From Porphyromonas uenonis DSM 23387 = JCM 13868 (GTDB taxonomy: Bacteria; Bacteroidota; Bacteroidia; Bacteroidales; Porphyromonadaceae): a stretch of 64,000 nt of DNA. How positions within the stretch are numbered: position 1 is the first letter of the stretch; each line of letters begins with the position of its first letter. Where the stretch lies: NCBI RefSeq assembly GCF_000482365.1, contig NZ_AXVC01000023.1, positions 37,924 to 101,923 on the forward strand, given 5' to 3'. A program made the translations under genes and the position numbers. Of the stretch, positions 16,568 to 25,910 are shown one piece after another. The notes beneath the pieces were generated by a model. That model did not search any database. It was not told where the DNA came from and saw only the letters and a list, made by a program, of their open reading frames with translations.

Positions 16568-17542
16568 ATGAAGAAAGATCAAGTCCGCATCATCTTTTAC
16601 GGCACCGCCCCCTTTGCGACGGCTTGCCTAGAGCGTCTCGTCGACGAGGGCTACCCTATTGTCGCTGTGGTCACGGCTCCTGACAAGCCTGCGGGACGTG
16701 GGCACCGCCTACAGCCCTCTGCGGTCAAGGTCTGTGCGACCAAGCTCGGACTACCTATATTACAGCCGACAAACCTACGAGACGAAGCTTTCGTCCAGCA
16801 ACTCTCGGAGCTAAAGCCAACGCTCGGCGTGGTGGTTGCCTTCCGCATGCTACCTCGTGAGGTGTGGAGCCTGCCCCCGTGGGGGACGGTCAATATACAT
16901 GGTTCGCTACTCCCGCAGTATCGTGGCGCTGCTCCGATCAATTGGGCACTAATCAATGGCGAAAGCGAGACGGGCGTGACCCTCTTTCAGCTACGTCACG
17001 AGATCGATACGGGAGATATCATTGCCGCTTCGGCTTGTCCGATCGAGTCGGAGGACAACTTCGGCACGCTTTACGACAAGCTGATGGCTCTGGGTGCTGA
17101 GCTACTGGCTCACGGCTTGAGCTTGCTAATGCAACACGAGGGTCGCTACCCGCAAGCACTACCGCAAGAGGAGCGTACTGACCTGCGCCCTGCGCCTAAG
17201 CTTACGAAGGAGAATACGCGCATCGACTGGCACCAGTCAGCGCACGAGATACATAACCTGGTACGTGGCTTGGCGCCTCAGCCTGGCGCCTGGACGATGC
17301 TAGAGCTCCCCAACGAAGAGCCTCTCCTTGTCAAAATCTACGCTACCACGACTACTCAGCAAGAAGCGAACGAGCGACCCGTGGGACAGTGCCTCTCTCC
17401 TCGCAAAGGTCAGCTAGCCGTGCAGTGTGGCGATGGACTGCTCCTCATCGAGCAGCTAAAGCCTCAAGGCAAGAAGCTCCTCTCGGCACGTGACTGGCTC
17501 AATGGACTCAAAGCCTCTGTCGAGGAGGCGCGCTTCGTCTAG
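16568..17542 (+). CDS. fmt: methionyl-tRNA formyltransferase
   Basis: Fmt formylates Met-tRNAi using 10-formyl-THF so that translation can initiate. The catalytic set Asn-x-His in VNIHGSLLPQYRGAAPI and the Asp in IDTGDII are present, and the C-terminal OB-like domain is complete. The product is 324 residues. A start at 16490 lies within the ClC gene and adds 26 unrelated residues, so ATG 16568 (10 nt after the ClC stop) is chosen. def is not adjacent. Confidence 0.95.
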   Translation: MKKDQVRIIFYGTAPFATACLERLVDEGYPIVAVVTAPDKPAGRGHRLQPSAVKVCATKLGLPILQPTNLRDEAFVQQLSELKPTLGVVVAFRMLPREVWSLPPWGTVNIHGSLLPQYRGAAPINWALINGESETGVTLFQLRHEIDTGDIIAASACPIESEDNFGTLYDKLMALGAELLAHGLSLLMQHEGRYPQALPQEERTDLRPAPKLTKENTRIDWHQSAHEIHNLVRGLAPQPGAWTMLELPNEEPLLVKIYATTTTQQEANERPVGQCLSPRKGQLAVQCGDGLLLIEQLKPQGKKLLSARDWLNGLKASVEEARFV

Positions 17543-17574
17543 TCGCTTCCATACAAGCAAGTAGCACAATCCTA

Positions 17575-18861
17575 GTGACCCCACAGCTATCCATCACCCT
17601 GCCCCCCTCGAAGAGTCTCTACAATCGGCTCTTTGTGATGGCACGACTGGCGCACCGCCCCATTCCCTCACTGTGGCATCAGCTAGACCTCTGCGAGGAC
17701 TTGGCAGTGATGCTGCACGCTTCGGGGAGTAGCGAGCAGCGCATATCCGTAGGTGCTTCGGGTACGGCTATGCGCCTCCTGACGGCACTCTTTGCTTTGA
17801 CCACAGAGCGCGAGGTTTTGCTGGTCTCGCCAGTTCGTCGTATGACGGAGCGACCACTGGCACAGCTCATCGCACTACTCTCTCAACTCGGAGCCAATCT
17901 CACCCAACCTGCGTCTCAGGAGCCTGTCGAAGGGCTCTACCCACTGGTGTGCATTCGTCCTATGAACCCGCAGCAGAAAGGTCTACTCCCCACGCTAACC
18001 CTGCCGAGCGGACTAGAGAGCAGCCAGACAGTCACCGCCCTCCTCCTCATTGCTCCCTATCTGCCCCACGGACTAGCCCTTCGCTGGCAAGACGACCAGC
18101 TCCCCAGTGCCTCTTACATCCAGTTGACCTGCTCCTTAATGCAGACGTGCGGTATCGACCTCTCGCTAGATCGCCACGGGATCTATGTCGCTCCAGGAGC
18201 CTACTGCGAGGCAACACTCACACGCCTTCTCTCGCACCCCATCGGCGACTGGTCCTCGGCGCAGTACCCTCTCCAGTGGGCGCTCATGACGCCACGACCC
18301 TGCCAGCTTTTCTTGACCAACGTCCCAGCACAGAGCTTGCAACCCGACGCCCGAGCCTTAGAACTGCTACAGATCTCCCCCGAATGGCTAAGCGCAGGCG
18401 ACGACACCCTCTGCTTTGACAGCGAGTTCCTGCAGAAGCATCTGCGTAAGCTCACGTTTGGGAGTATTTCCCTGTCAAACAATCCAGACTTCGCCCCCAC
18501 ACTCATTGCCCTCCTCCTCTACTATCAGAAGAAAGCGCAGCTCCGTGGACTGGACCACCTACGCCTCAAAGAGAGCGACCGCATCGCCCTCATCCTGCGC
18601 AATGGCGAGCAGCTCGGTTATCAGCTCAGCTACGAGACAGATCGGGGCTTTTGCTTAGCCAGTAGCGCACCTAGCTCCGTTCACACTCCCGTACCCATTG
18701 CCACAGATGCCGACCACCGCATGGTGATGGCGTGGGCTCCTTTCGCCTGGTATCACCAGCTACAGATTGAGACCCCGCAGGCAGTTGACAAGAGCTACCC
18801 TACCTTCTGGCAAGACTTTCGCAAGCTCTGCGAGGTCATTGCGACACCTTTATATATATGA
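17575..18861 (+). CDS. aroA: 3-phosphoshikimate 1-carboxyvinyltransferase (EPSP synthase)
   Basis: AroA joins shikimate-3-phosphate and PEP in the chorismate pathway. Motifs are PPSKSLYNRL at the N-terminus (phosphate-binding Lys), GASGTAMRLL, RRMTERPL, and the catalytic LKESDRI near 335. The protein is divergent but keeps these residues over 428 residues. The start is GTG at 17575, 32 nt after fmt, with no ATG nearby that would keep PPSKS. Confidence 0.9.
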   Translation: MTPQLSITLPPSKSLYNRLFVMARLAHRPIPSLWHQLDLCEDLAVMLHASGSSEQRISVGASGTAMRLLTALFALTTEREVLLVSPVRRMTERPLAQLIALLSQLGANLTQPASQEPVEGLYPLVCIRPMNPQQKGLLPTLTLPSGLESSQTVTALLLIAPYLPHGLALRWQDDQLPSASYIQLTCSLMQTCGIDLSLDRHGIYVAPGAYCEATLTRLLSHPIGDWSSAQYPLQWALMTPRPCQLFLTNVPAQSLQPDARALELLQISPEWLSAGDDTLCFDSEFLQKHLRKLTFGSISLSNNPDFAPTLIALLLYYQKKAQLRGLDHLRLKESDRIALILRNGEQLGYQLSYETDRGFCLASSAPSSVHTPVPIATDADHRMVMAWAPFAWYHQLQIETPQAVDKSYPTFWQDFRKLCEVIATPLYI

Positions 18862-18879
18862 GCACGAATCCCTTTCACT

Positions 18880-20541
18880 ATGACCTTTGACACACTAGAC
18901 CTTTCGCCCGAACTCCTTCGTGCCACCACCGACCTAGGCTTCTCCGAGCCGATGCCTGTACAGCAGGAGGTCATTCCATACCTATCCACTCATCGAGGAG
19001 ATCTGATCGCGCTCTCCAAGACCGGCTCGGGCAAGACTGCCGCCTACGGACTACCCCTCTTGGAACGCATCATCCAGACAAAAGGCTCCGCACCTTGTGG
19101 ACTCATCCTCACGCCAACACGAGAGCTGGCAATACAGGTGCAGAGCGACTTAGTCGCTTTGGCAAAGTACACCTCCGTTCGCCAAATCCTAGCACTCTAC
19201 GGTGGCGCCTCCATCGAAGAGCAGATCCGTCAGCTCGCCAAGGGATACCATATTATAGTAGCCACTCCTGGCAGACTATGCGACTTGCTCAGGCGCAAAG
19301 CTGTCAAGCTACGCAAGGTCTCAGTTGTCGTCCTCGACGAGGCAGACGTGATGCTCGACATGGGCTTCCAGCGAGATCTGCAGGAGATCCTGCAGGCGGT
19401 ACCGCAGCAGGTAGAGCATTGGCTCTTTTCCGCCACGATGAGCCGAGAGGTGCGGGAGATAGCGGACAACTATATCAGCGATGCCCACGAGGTGCAGATA
19501 GGTGCGCTCAATAAAGCGAATGCGGACATCAAGCATCTCTACGTAGCGGTCCCAGCACGGCACAAGTATGCTGCGCTGAAGCGTGTCGTCGACTACTACC
19601 CCAATATCTACGGAATCATCTTCTGCCGTACCCGTGCCGAGACCAAGGAGATCGCCGAGTGGCTCATACGAGATGGGTACAATGCCGATGCGCTACATGG
19701 CGACCTTAGCCAAGCGCAGCGGGATATGGTGATGAACCGCTTCCGCATACGCAACCTGCAGTTGCTCGTTGCGACCGACGTGGCAGCACGAGGACTTGAT
19801 GTAGACGATGTGACTCATGTGCTTCACTACGGTCTGCCCGCCGATCCCGACAGCTACACACACCGTAGCGGACGCACCGCCCGTGCCGGCAAGACGGGTC
19901 TCTCGATAGCCATTTGCCATCTACGCGATAGCAAGCAGATACGCATCATTGAGCAGCACGCCGGCATTCGAATTGAGTCGATGCCTCTGCCCTCTGGTCA
20001 GGAAATTTGTAAGAAGCAACTCTTCGCCCTAGCGACCAGGATCGAGTATGCCGACAGCAACGAGCACGGCACCCAGTACGATGAGCTACTCAATGCGATC
20101 GTGCAGAAGCTCGCTTGGCTCCCTCCCGAGGAGATCATACGTCGTGTCCTCACGCTGGAGGCGGACCGTATCATGCGCTACTATGCCAATACGCCCGATC
20201 TCTCGGCACAAGAACTGGCCACCGAAGAGCCTAGGTATAAGACAAAAGGTTCCCCCGAGGAGCATCGCAAAGCACCCAAAAAGCGTAGTCGCACCGACCT
20301 ACCGCCCATGACCTCGCTAAGGATCAACCTCGGCAAGCGTGACAAGCTCTATCCGAACCGTCTCCTAGAGTTGATCAACCGCACGCTCCCCTATAAGATT
20401 ACCATTGGCAAAATAGATCTCAGTCCCAGCTACAGTTACTTTGAGGTAGCTAGCGAATGGGCCGAGACAGTCGCAGCAGCCCTGAGCGAAGAGGAGTACA
20501 ACGGGCGCCCCATCCGTGTCACCATACAGAAGGATCGGTAA
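18880..20541 (+). CDS. DEAD-box RNA helicase with C-terminal DbpA-like RNA-binding domain
   Basis: An ATP-dependent RNA helicase of 553 residues. The Q-motif region PMPVQQEVIP, Walker A SKTGSGKT (~46-53), TPTRELA, DEAD box VVLDEADVMLDMGF, SAT and HRSGRTARAGKTG are in order. The last ~75 residues (SLRINLGKRDKLYPN onward) resemble the DbpA RRM-like domain that binds structured RNA. DeaD/CsdA or DbpA are the closest types, so a role in ribosome assembly or RNA decay is likely. It ends the six-gene tsaC run, 18 nt after aroA. Confidence 0.9.
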   Translation: MTFDTLDLSPELLRATTDLGFSEPMPVQQEVIPYLSTHRGDLIALSKTGSGKTAAYGLPLLERIIQTKGSAPCGLILTPTRELAIQVQSDLVALAKYTSVRQILALYGGASIEEQIRQLAKGYHIIVATPGRLCDLLRRKAVKLRKVSVVVLDEADVMLDMGFQRDLQEILQAVPQQVEHWLFSATMSREVREIADNYISDAHEVQIGALNKANADIKHLYVAVPARHKYAALKRVVDYYPNIYGIIFCRTRAETKEIAEWLIRDGYNADALHGDLSQAQRDMVMNRFRIRNLQLLVATDVAARGLDVDDVTHVLHYGLPADPDSYTHRSGRTARAGKTGLSIAICHLRDSKQIRIIEQHAGIRIESMPLPSGQEICKKQLFALATRIEYADSNEHGTQYDELLNAIVQKLAWLPPEEIIRRVLTLEADRIMRYYANTPDLSAQELATEEPRYKTKGSPEEHRKAPKKRSRTDLPPMTSLRINLGKRDKLYPNRLLELINRTLPYKITIGKIDLSPSYSYFEVASEWAETVAAALSEEEYNGRPIRVTIQKDR

Positions 20542-20851
20542 AAGCCACAAGCCTGTAGCACTACCTGCTCTCACTAAAAGCATAGCCAAAAGAGTCGCCA
20601 GTCGCTCTCTTTTCCACGCTCAGGTACCTTTTAGGTATTGCAAAATTGTGAATTATTTGCTACCTTGCGACAAGTTTAGTGAGAGGCTAGTCAAGTAAGC
20701 CTGAGTAAGGGGAGAAACAAAGCATAAGGGACCACTCCTTTCACCCACCTTCGAGTAGCACATTCGCTAGACTTACACATTGACAATCGCTGCGCTAGGT
20801 AGCGACGTCTAGGAGGTTGCAATCAAATTATTCACTCTAATATAACAGGCT
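20542..20851 (+). promoter_or_regulatory. intergenic region and long leader of the EF-G-like gene
   Basis: A weak hairpin with a T-run (AAAAGAG/CTCTCTTTT, about 20588-20613) may end the helicase transcript. A degenerate -7 box TACCTTGC at 20661-20668 is the best promoter candidate. It would give a leader of about 175 nt, which I cannot assign to any known riboswitch. Confidence 0.4.
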
Positions 20852-23008
20852 ATGCAATTGTATCAGACATCAGACATTCGGAACATCGCCGTCATCGGCG
20901 GCTCGGGTAGCGGCAAGACAACTCTTGCCGAGGCTATGCTCTTTGAGAGTGGCGTCATCAAGCGCCGCGGGACTATCGAAGCACAAAATACCGTGTGCGA
21001 CTACTTCCCCGTAGAGAAGGAGTATGGCTATACCGTTTTCTCCACCCTATTTAGTGTCGAGTTCGCTAATCGCAAGCTCAACTTCATCGACTGCGCAGGC
21101 TCCGATGACTTCGTCGGTGGTACTGTCGCTGCACTCCATGTGACCGACTCGGCTCTAGCTGTGGTCAATGCTAAGGAGGGCGTCGAGGTTGGTCTGGTCA
21201 ATCAGATGCGTATTATAGAGCAACTGCATAAGCCTGTGCTCTTTACCATCAATCAGCTAGATAGCGACAAGGCAGACTACGACAGCACAGTCGCTGGGCT
21301 CAAGGCTCGCTACGGTGGCAAGGTGGTCGTCATACAGTATCCCGTACAGGAGGGTCCTGACTTCCACCAGGTGGTCGACGTGCTCAACATGAAGATGTAC
21401 CAGTGGAAGCCTGAGGGCGGCACTCCCGAAGAGCTAGAGATTCCTGCAGATCAGCAGGCACGCGCTGAGGAGCTACGCCAAGCACTGATTGAGTCAGCTG
21501 CTGAGCACGAGGAGCACCTGATGGAAACCTTCTTTGAGAAGGGGTCGCTCGACGAGGAGGAGATCGTGCAGGGCATGCGCAAGGGTATTGTCCTCGGCGA
21601 TATGTATCCCGTCTTCTGCGTCAGTGCACTCAAGGATATGGGCGTACGTCGTACGATGACCTTCCTCGGCGATGTAGCGCCTCGCGTCACCGAGTCTGCG
21701 CTACCCGTTACGACGGAGGGCGTAGAGGTAGTTCCCGATGCTACCGCTCCCGTGAGTCTCTACTTCTTCAAGAGCACCGTGGAGCCGCATATTGGTGAGG
21801 TCTCTTACTTCAAGGTCATGAGCGGTACACTCAAGGAGGGTATGGATTTGACCAACGCTAAGAACGGCTCTAAGGAGCGCCTCGGCCAGATCAATGTGGT
21901 GGCTGGTGCGCAAAAGGAGAAGGTCAGCCAGCTCGTCGCTGGAGACTTCGGCGCTGCTGTAAAGCTCAAGGATGTACGTCGTGGAGCCACCCTCAACGAT
22001 AAGGGCCTGGACTATCAGTTCCCCAACATCGAGTATCCTGCCCCCAAATATCGTCGTGCTATCGTACCTGTCAATGGTGCCGATGCGGAGAAGCTAAGCG
22101 AGGCTCTCACACGTATGCAGGAGGAGGACCCCACATGGATCGCTCAGCAGAGCAAGGAGCTACGCCAGCTCATTGTGTATGGTCAGGGAGAGTTTCACCT
22201 GCGTACGCTCAAGTGGCGACTGGAGAACAATGACAAGATCCCTGTCACCTTTGAGGAGCCACGTATCCCCTACCGTGAGACTATCACGAAGGCTGCACGC
22301 GCTGACTACCGTCACAAGAAGCAATCAGGAGGTGCTGGGCAGTTTGGCGAGGTGCATCTGATTGTCGAGCCTTACGAGGATGGCAAGGAGCTACCGAGCG
22401 TCTTCCGCTTTAACAACCAGGAGTTCAAGATCACCCCTCGAGACACCCAGACCGTCGAACTAGCCTGGGGTGGCAAGCTAGTCTTTGTCAATAGTGTCGT
22501 AGGTGGCGCTATCGACAACCGCTTCATGCCAGCTATCCTCAAGGGTATTATGGAGCGCATGGAGCGTGGTCCGCTGACGGGCTCCTATGCTCGTGACGTG
22601 CGTGTGATCGTCTACGATGGTAAGATGCACCCCGTAGATAGCAATGAGATCTCCTTCATGCTGGCTGGGCGCAACGCCTTTAGCGAAGCCTTCCGCAATG
22701 CAGGTCCTAAGATCCTCGAGCCTATCTACAGCGTCAATGTGACCGTGCCCGCAGACTACCTCGGTGATGTGATGAGCGACCTGCAGGGACGCCGTGCACT
22801 GATCATGGGTATGAGTAGCGATGGTAACTACGAGCAGCTCTCTGCCAAGGTGCCTCTCAAGGAGATGAGCGACTACTCAACTTCGCTCAGTTCGCTGACG
22901 GGTGGACGCGCCTCGTTTGTCATGAAGTTTGACGCTTATGAGCTCGTACCGTCAGATGTACAGGAAGCACTTCTGAAGGCCTACACAGAGGAGAGCGAGG
23001 AGGAGTAA
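20852..23008 (+). CDS. EF-G-like translation factor (EF-G2 type)
   Basis: A 718-residue EF-G paralog with domains G, II, III, IV and V in order. The G domain is atypical. G1 is GGSGSGKT (16-23) rather than AHxDAGKT. G3 is DCAGSDDF (80-87), where canonical EF-G has DTPGHVDF, so the catalytic His is Ser84. G4 is NQLD (134-137) rather than NKxD. These changes match Bacteroides EF-G2, reported to support translocation without GTP hydrolysis and to matter under nutrient limitation. It stands alone with its own leader and terminator. The ordinary fusA is not in this window. Confidence 0.88.
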   Translation: MQLYQTSDIRNIAVIGGSGSGKTTLAEAMLFESGVIKRRGTIEAQNTVCDYFPVEKEYGYTVFSTLFSVEFANRKLNFIDCAGSDDFVGGTVAALHVTDSALAVVNAKEGVEVGLVNQMRIIEQLHKPVLFTINQLDSDKADYDSTVAGLKARYGGKVVVIQYPVQEGPDFHQVVDVLNMKMYQWKPEGGTPEELEIPADQQARAEELRQALIESAAEHEEHLMETFFEKGSLDEEEIVQGMRKGIVLGDMYPVFCVSALKDMGVRRTMTFLGDVAPRVTESALPVTTEGVEVVPDATAPVSLYFFKSTVEPHIGEVSYFKVMSGTLKEGMDLTNAKNGSKERLGQINVVAGAQKEKVSQLVAGDFGAAVKLKDVRRGATLNDKGLDYQFPNIEYPAPKYRRAIVPVNGADAEKLSEALTRMQEEDPTWIAQQSKELRQLIVYGQGEFHLRTLKWRLENNDKIPVTFEEPRIPYRETITKAARADYRHKKQSGGAGQFGEVHLIVEPYEDGKELPSVFRFNNQEFKITPRDTQTVELAWGGKLVFVNSVVGGAIDNRFMPAILKGIMERMERGPLTGSYARDVRVIVYDGKMHPVDSNEISFMLAGRNAFSEAFRNAGPKILEPIYSVNVTVPADYLGDVMSDLQGRRALIMGMSSDGNYEQLSAKVPLKEMSDYSTSLSSLTGGRASFVMKFDAYELVPSDVQEALLKAYTEESEEE

Positions 23009-23040
23009 CAGGCGGCTTCCTGCGACTCTACTAAGTCTAA

Positions 23041-23080
23041 GAGCGGTCTCAAGTCACGACGACTTGAGGCCGCTCTCTCT
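23041..23080 (+). terminator. terminator after the EF-G-like gene
   Basis: GAGCGGTCTCAAGTC pairs with GACTTGAGGCCGCTC over a 5-nt loop and is followed by TCTCT. Confidence 0.8.
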
Positions 23081-23164
23081 GTATGCTCTCGGGAGCGTAG
23101 TCGACAGCTCTCCCCAAAGGCAGCATTTAATGCTTCGTATCGTGCTGATTCCTTAGTAGATACG

Positions 23165-23305
23165 AGTTCCAAAAAGAGTTCCCCTCTTGGAACTTTTTAG
23201 TTCCAAGGCAGGAACTCTTCAGTTCCAACGGAGGAACTTCTAAATCCCTAGGGAGGGATTTCTTTTTTCCTAGGGAGGAAATTTAGTTTTCCAACGGTGG
23301 AAAAT
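23165..23305 (+). repeat. 22-bp dyad array E with changing stems
   Basis: Units are spaced 22 bp but the stem sequence changes along the array while pairing is kept: AGTTCC-AAGGCA-GGAACT, AGTTCC-AACGGA-GGAACT, AATCCC-TAGGGA-GGGATT, TTTCC-TAGGGA-GGAAA, TTTTCC-AACGGT-GGAAAA. The left flank (23128-23168) is homologous to the right flank of array A, inverted. The array stops 11 bp before the -7 box of the MATE gene. Confidence 0.88.
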
Positions 23306-23316
23306 CTATTATTTAC

Positions 23317-23324
23317 TACCTTTG
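23317..23324 (+). promoter_or_regulatory. -7 box of the MATE-phosphoesterase-hemH operon
   Basis: TACCTTTG ends only 5 nt before the ATG at 23330. With a start site about 7 nt downstream of the box, the mRNA would be leaderless or nearly so. Confidence 0.65.
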
Positions 23325-23329
23325 CATCA

Positions 23330-24742
23330 ATGAATGAGAGAGAGATAGAGGCTCCTGAGCAAGCCGAAGACAATAAGCGGACGCATGATTTGCGGACGCA
23401 GCCTATCCCCAAGCTACTGCTGCAGTATGCCATACCGGCCGTGGTGGGTACCGTCGTGCAGGCGCTGTACAACATCGTGGACACGATCTTCATCGGCCAG
23501 GGCAGTGGCGAGCTGGGCATCGCTGCGGTCTATATTGGCTTCCCGCTGCTGATCCTCCTCATCGGCTTCAGTATGCTCGTGGGAACGGGTGCCTCTGTGG
23601 GCGTATCGATCGCTCTAGGCAGACGGGACTCGGATCGAGCAGATCGCATCCTGAGCAATGCGGTCTATCTGACTTTTGGCTTCTACATCCTCGCGGTCAC
23701 GCCCTCTATGATCTTCCTAGAGGATATCTTGCGACTCATCGGAGCGAGTGACAATATCATTCCCCTGGCGATGGACTACCTCCACATCTACCTACCAGCC
23801 ATCATACTGAGCAACCTGACCTACGGGTACAACAATGTGATGCGTGCGTCGGGCTACCCAACGAAAGCGATGATTACGATGATCATCGGAGCGGTGATCA
23901 ATGTGGTGCTGGACTACCTCTTTATCATGCGCTTCGGATGGGGTGTCAAGGGCGCTGCCTGGGCAACGGTGATTGCGATGTTCTGCACGATGGTCTTCGT
24001 GCAGTATCACTTCTTCCAGCGCAAGAGCGTGGTACGCTTCAAGCGACAGAACATGAAGCCCTCGGGTTCTATCCTCCTATCGATCATCAGTGTCGGTATA
24101 GCGCCCTTTGCGATGCAGGTGGCGGGCAGTGCGGTAAGCTTCGTACTCAACCATAACTTCGCGCGCTTTGCTAAGACGGTGGCTGAGGCGGATCTATCCA
24201 TAGCAACCTACGGTATCATCAACAACTACACGACACTCATCGCACTGACTATCATCGGTGTGGCACAGGGTATGCAACCTATCGTGGGGTACAACTACGG
24301 TGCGGGACATATCGAGCGCTCTCTGAGCTGCTACAAGCTGGCTGTCGGGGTCAATACGGTCATCTCTATCCTAGGCTTTGCGGCTGCCATGCTACTACCG
24401 GAGCAACTCTTTAGCCTCTTCAACGCATCGCCTGAGCTGATCGAGATAGGTCGGCGTGCGATACGTATAGTCTTCTGCGTCTTCTTTGTCGTGGGCTTTC
24501 AGATTACCACTTCGCAGCTCTTCCAGAGTCTCGGGCTGAGCCGTCAGGCTATCTTCATCAGCTTGACACGACAGATCATCTTCCTTCTACCTGCACTGCT
24601 GATCCTCCCCCACTTCTACGGCATCGATGGTGTCTGGTATGCGATACCTCTGGGCGACCTCTTGGCGACGGTCGTCTCGGCTTCGATGATTATCTACTAC
24701 TTCAAGAAGTGGACTAGCGAGCAAACTTCACCCTTAGCGTAA
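23330..24742 (+). CDS. MATE family efflux transporter
   Basis: An inner-membrane multidrug/toxin extrusion protein of 470 residues with about 12 hydrophobic segments. The N-terminal motif RTQPIPKLLLQYAIPAVVG and the NIVDTIFIG loop are typical of Na+/H+-coupled MATE pumps in Bacteroidota. A GTG at 23297 extends the frame but overlaps the promoter and array, so ATG 23330 is chosen. It overlaps nothing and is 12 nt before the metallophosphoesterase. The substrate is unknown. Confidence 0.9.
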   Translation: MNEREIEAPEQAEDNKRTHDLRTQPIPKLLLQYAIPAVVGTVVQALYNIVDTIFIGQGSGELGIAAVYIGFPLLILLIGFSMLVGTGASVGVSIALGRRDSDRADRILSNAVYLTFGFYILAVTPSMIFLEDILRLIGASDNIIPLAMDYLHIYLPAIILSNLTYGYNNVMRASGYPTKAMITMIIGAVINVVLDYLFIMRFGWGVKGAAWATVIAMFCTMVFVQYHFFQRKSVVRFKRQNMKPSGSILLSIISVGIAPFAMQVAGSAVSFVLNHNFARFAKTVAEADLSIATYGIINNYTTLIALTIIGVAQGMQPIVGYNYGAGHIERSLSCYKLAVGVNTVISILGFAAAMLLPEQLFSLFNASPELIEIGRRAIRIVFCVFFVVGFQITTSQLFQSLGLSRQAIFISLTRQIIFLLPALLILPHFYGIDGVWYAIPLGDLLATVVSASMIIYYFKKWTSEQTSPLA

Positions 24743-24754
24743 GACCTTCTAAAT

Positions 24755-25906
24755 ATGCACGTACTCCTCTACACGCTCTTCATACAACTCATAGGTATCC
24801 TCTACCTCGTGTGGCGTGGCGGGCAGGCGGTACCTCGTGGCTGGTGGCGACGGTCGCTGCGTGGGGTGCTACTGGCCGACCTGCTCTTCGTCCTTGTGGT
24901 GGTTTTGCTGCGTCATCAGCTTTCGTCAGCGCTACTCACCTTTAGCATCGTCTTCGTCTGCTCGTGGGCTTTCGTACTCCTATATATCGTACCCCTAGTG
25001 CTCCTGATCAATGGCGGACGACTGCTCTACAAGCGCATCACGGGACAAACGGTTCGCTCACGGCTAGGCGACAGGGGATACCAGCGGGCTAAGTGGGTTC
25101 TCTTCTTCATTACGGTAGCGATCTCGGCAATCCTCATGATGTATGGCTACCAGCAGGCTGCGACACCGCACATAGTGGAGCATAAAGTGGAGCTGACCAA
25201 GCCGCTCGGTGCTGATCGGGAACATCTGCGGGTGCTCTTCATGTCGGACCTTCACTTTAGCGAAACGATCGGCCGCCCCTTTGCGGAGCGGTTGGTGGAG
25301 CTTTACAAAAAGACTGAGCCTGACTTGATGCTCGTGGGTGGAGATATCTTTGACTACTACCCTGACCCTGCTTACCTAGACAGCATCCCTGAGATCATGC
25401 AGCAGATCACCCCGCCACTGGGCTGTTACTACGTACTGGGCAATCATGAGTATCGCTCCGACATGGCGAAGAAGAAGGCCTGGATCAAGCTCGTCGGGGG
25501 AACGCTCCTCGTGGACTCTATCGCAACGCCTGGCGGAGCGGTGACGCTCATCGGACGGGATGACTACACGCAGCGTGGGCGGGCTACGCTCTCTGAGTTA
25601 ATCGGTCAGATACCGCAGGAGAGCCAGCAATTGCCACGCATCCTCTTCGAGCATCAGCCGAGACAGCTAGACAGCCTCGCAAGCAACGGCATTGACTTGG
25701 CACTCTATGGACATACACACGATGGACAAATCTTCCCCTTTACCCTACTGGTGCGTGCTTACTATCCGATAGCGCACGGCTTCACCGAGCGTTACGGTAC
25801 GCCTGTCTACGTTTCTAGTGGATATGGCGCTGCGGGGCCAGCGATGAGACTCTTTACCAATAGTGAGGTGGTGGTCTTCGATTTGTACAGCACTAGCAAG
25901 CAATAA
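24755..25906 (+). CDS. membrane-anchored metallophosphoesterase (YkuE/YaeI-like)
   Basis: A 383-residue protein with about four N-terminal membrane segments (~1-150) followed by a calcineurin-like phosphoesterase domain. Metal-binding motifs are complete: SDLHF (Asp165, His167), GGDIFD, LGNHEYRSD and YGHTHDGQ. The family includes YkuE/YaeI-like enzymes that act on lipids or phosphodiesters at the membrane. The substrate here is not predictable. It lies between the MATE pump and ferrochelatase genes in one operon. Confidence 0.87.
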   Translation: MHVLLYTLFIQLIGILYLVWRGGQAVPRGWWRRSLRGVLLADLLFVLVVVLLRHQLSSALLTFSIVFVCSWAFVLLYIVPLVLLINGGRLLYKRITGQTVRSRLGDRGYQRAKWVLFFITVAISAILMMYGYQQAATPHIVEHKVELTKPLGADREHLRVLFMSDLHFSETIGRPFAERLVELYKKTEPDLMLVGGDIFDYYPDPAYLDSIPEIMQQITPPLGCYYVLGNHEYRSDMAKKKAWIKLVGGTLLVDSIATPGGAVTLIGRDDYTQRGRATLSELIGQIPQESQQLPRILFEHQPRQLDSLASNGIDLALYGHTHDGQIFPFTLLVRAYYPIAHGFTERYGTPVYVSSGYGAAGPAMRLFTNSEVVVFDLYSTSKQ

Positions 25907-25910
25907 AGCC

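Noticed and set aside
23297..23329. Upstream GTG start of the MATE gene
   Set aside because: It lies inside array E and overlaps the promoter; the added residues have no family similarity.
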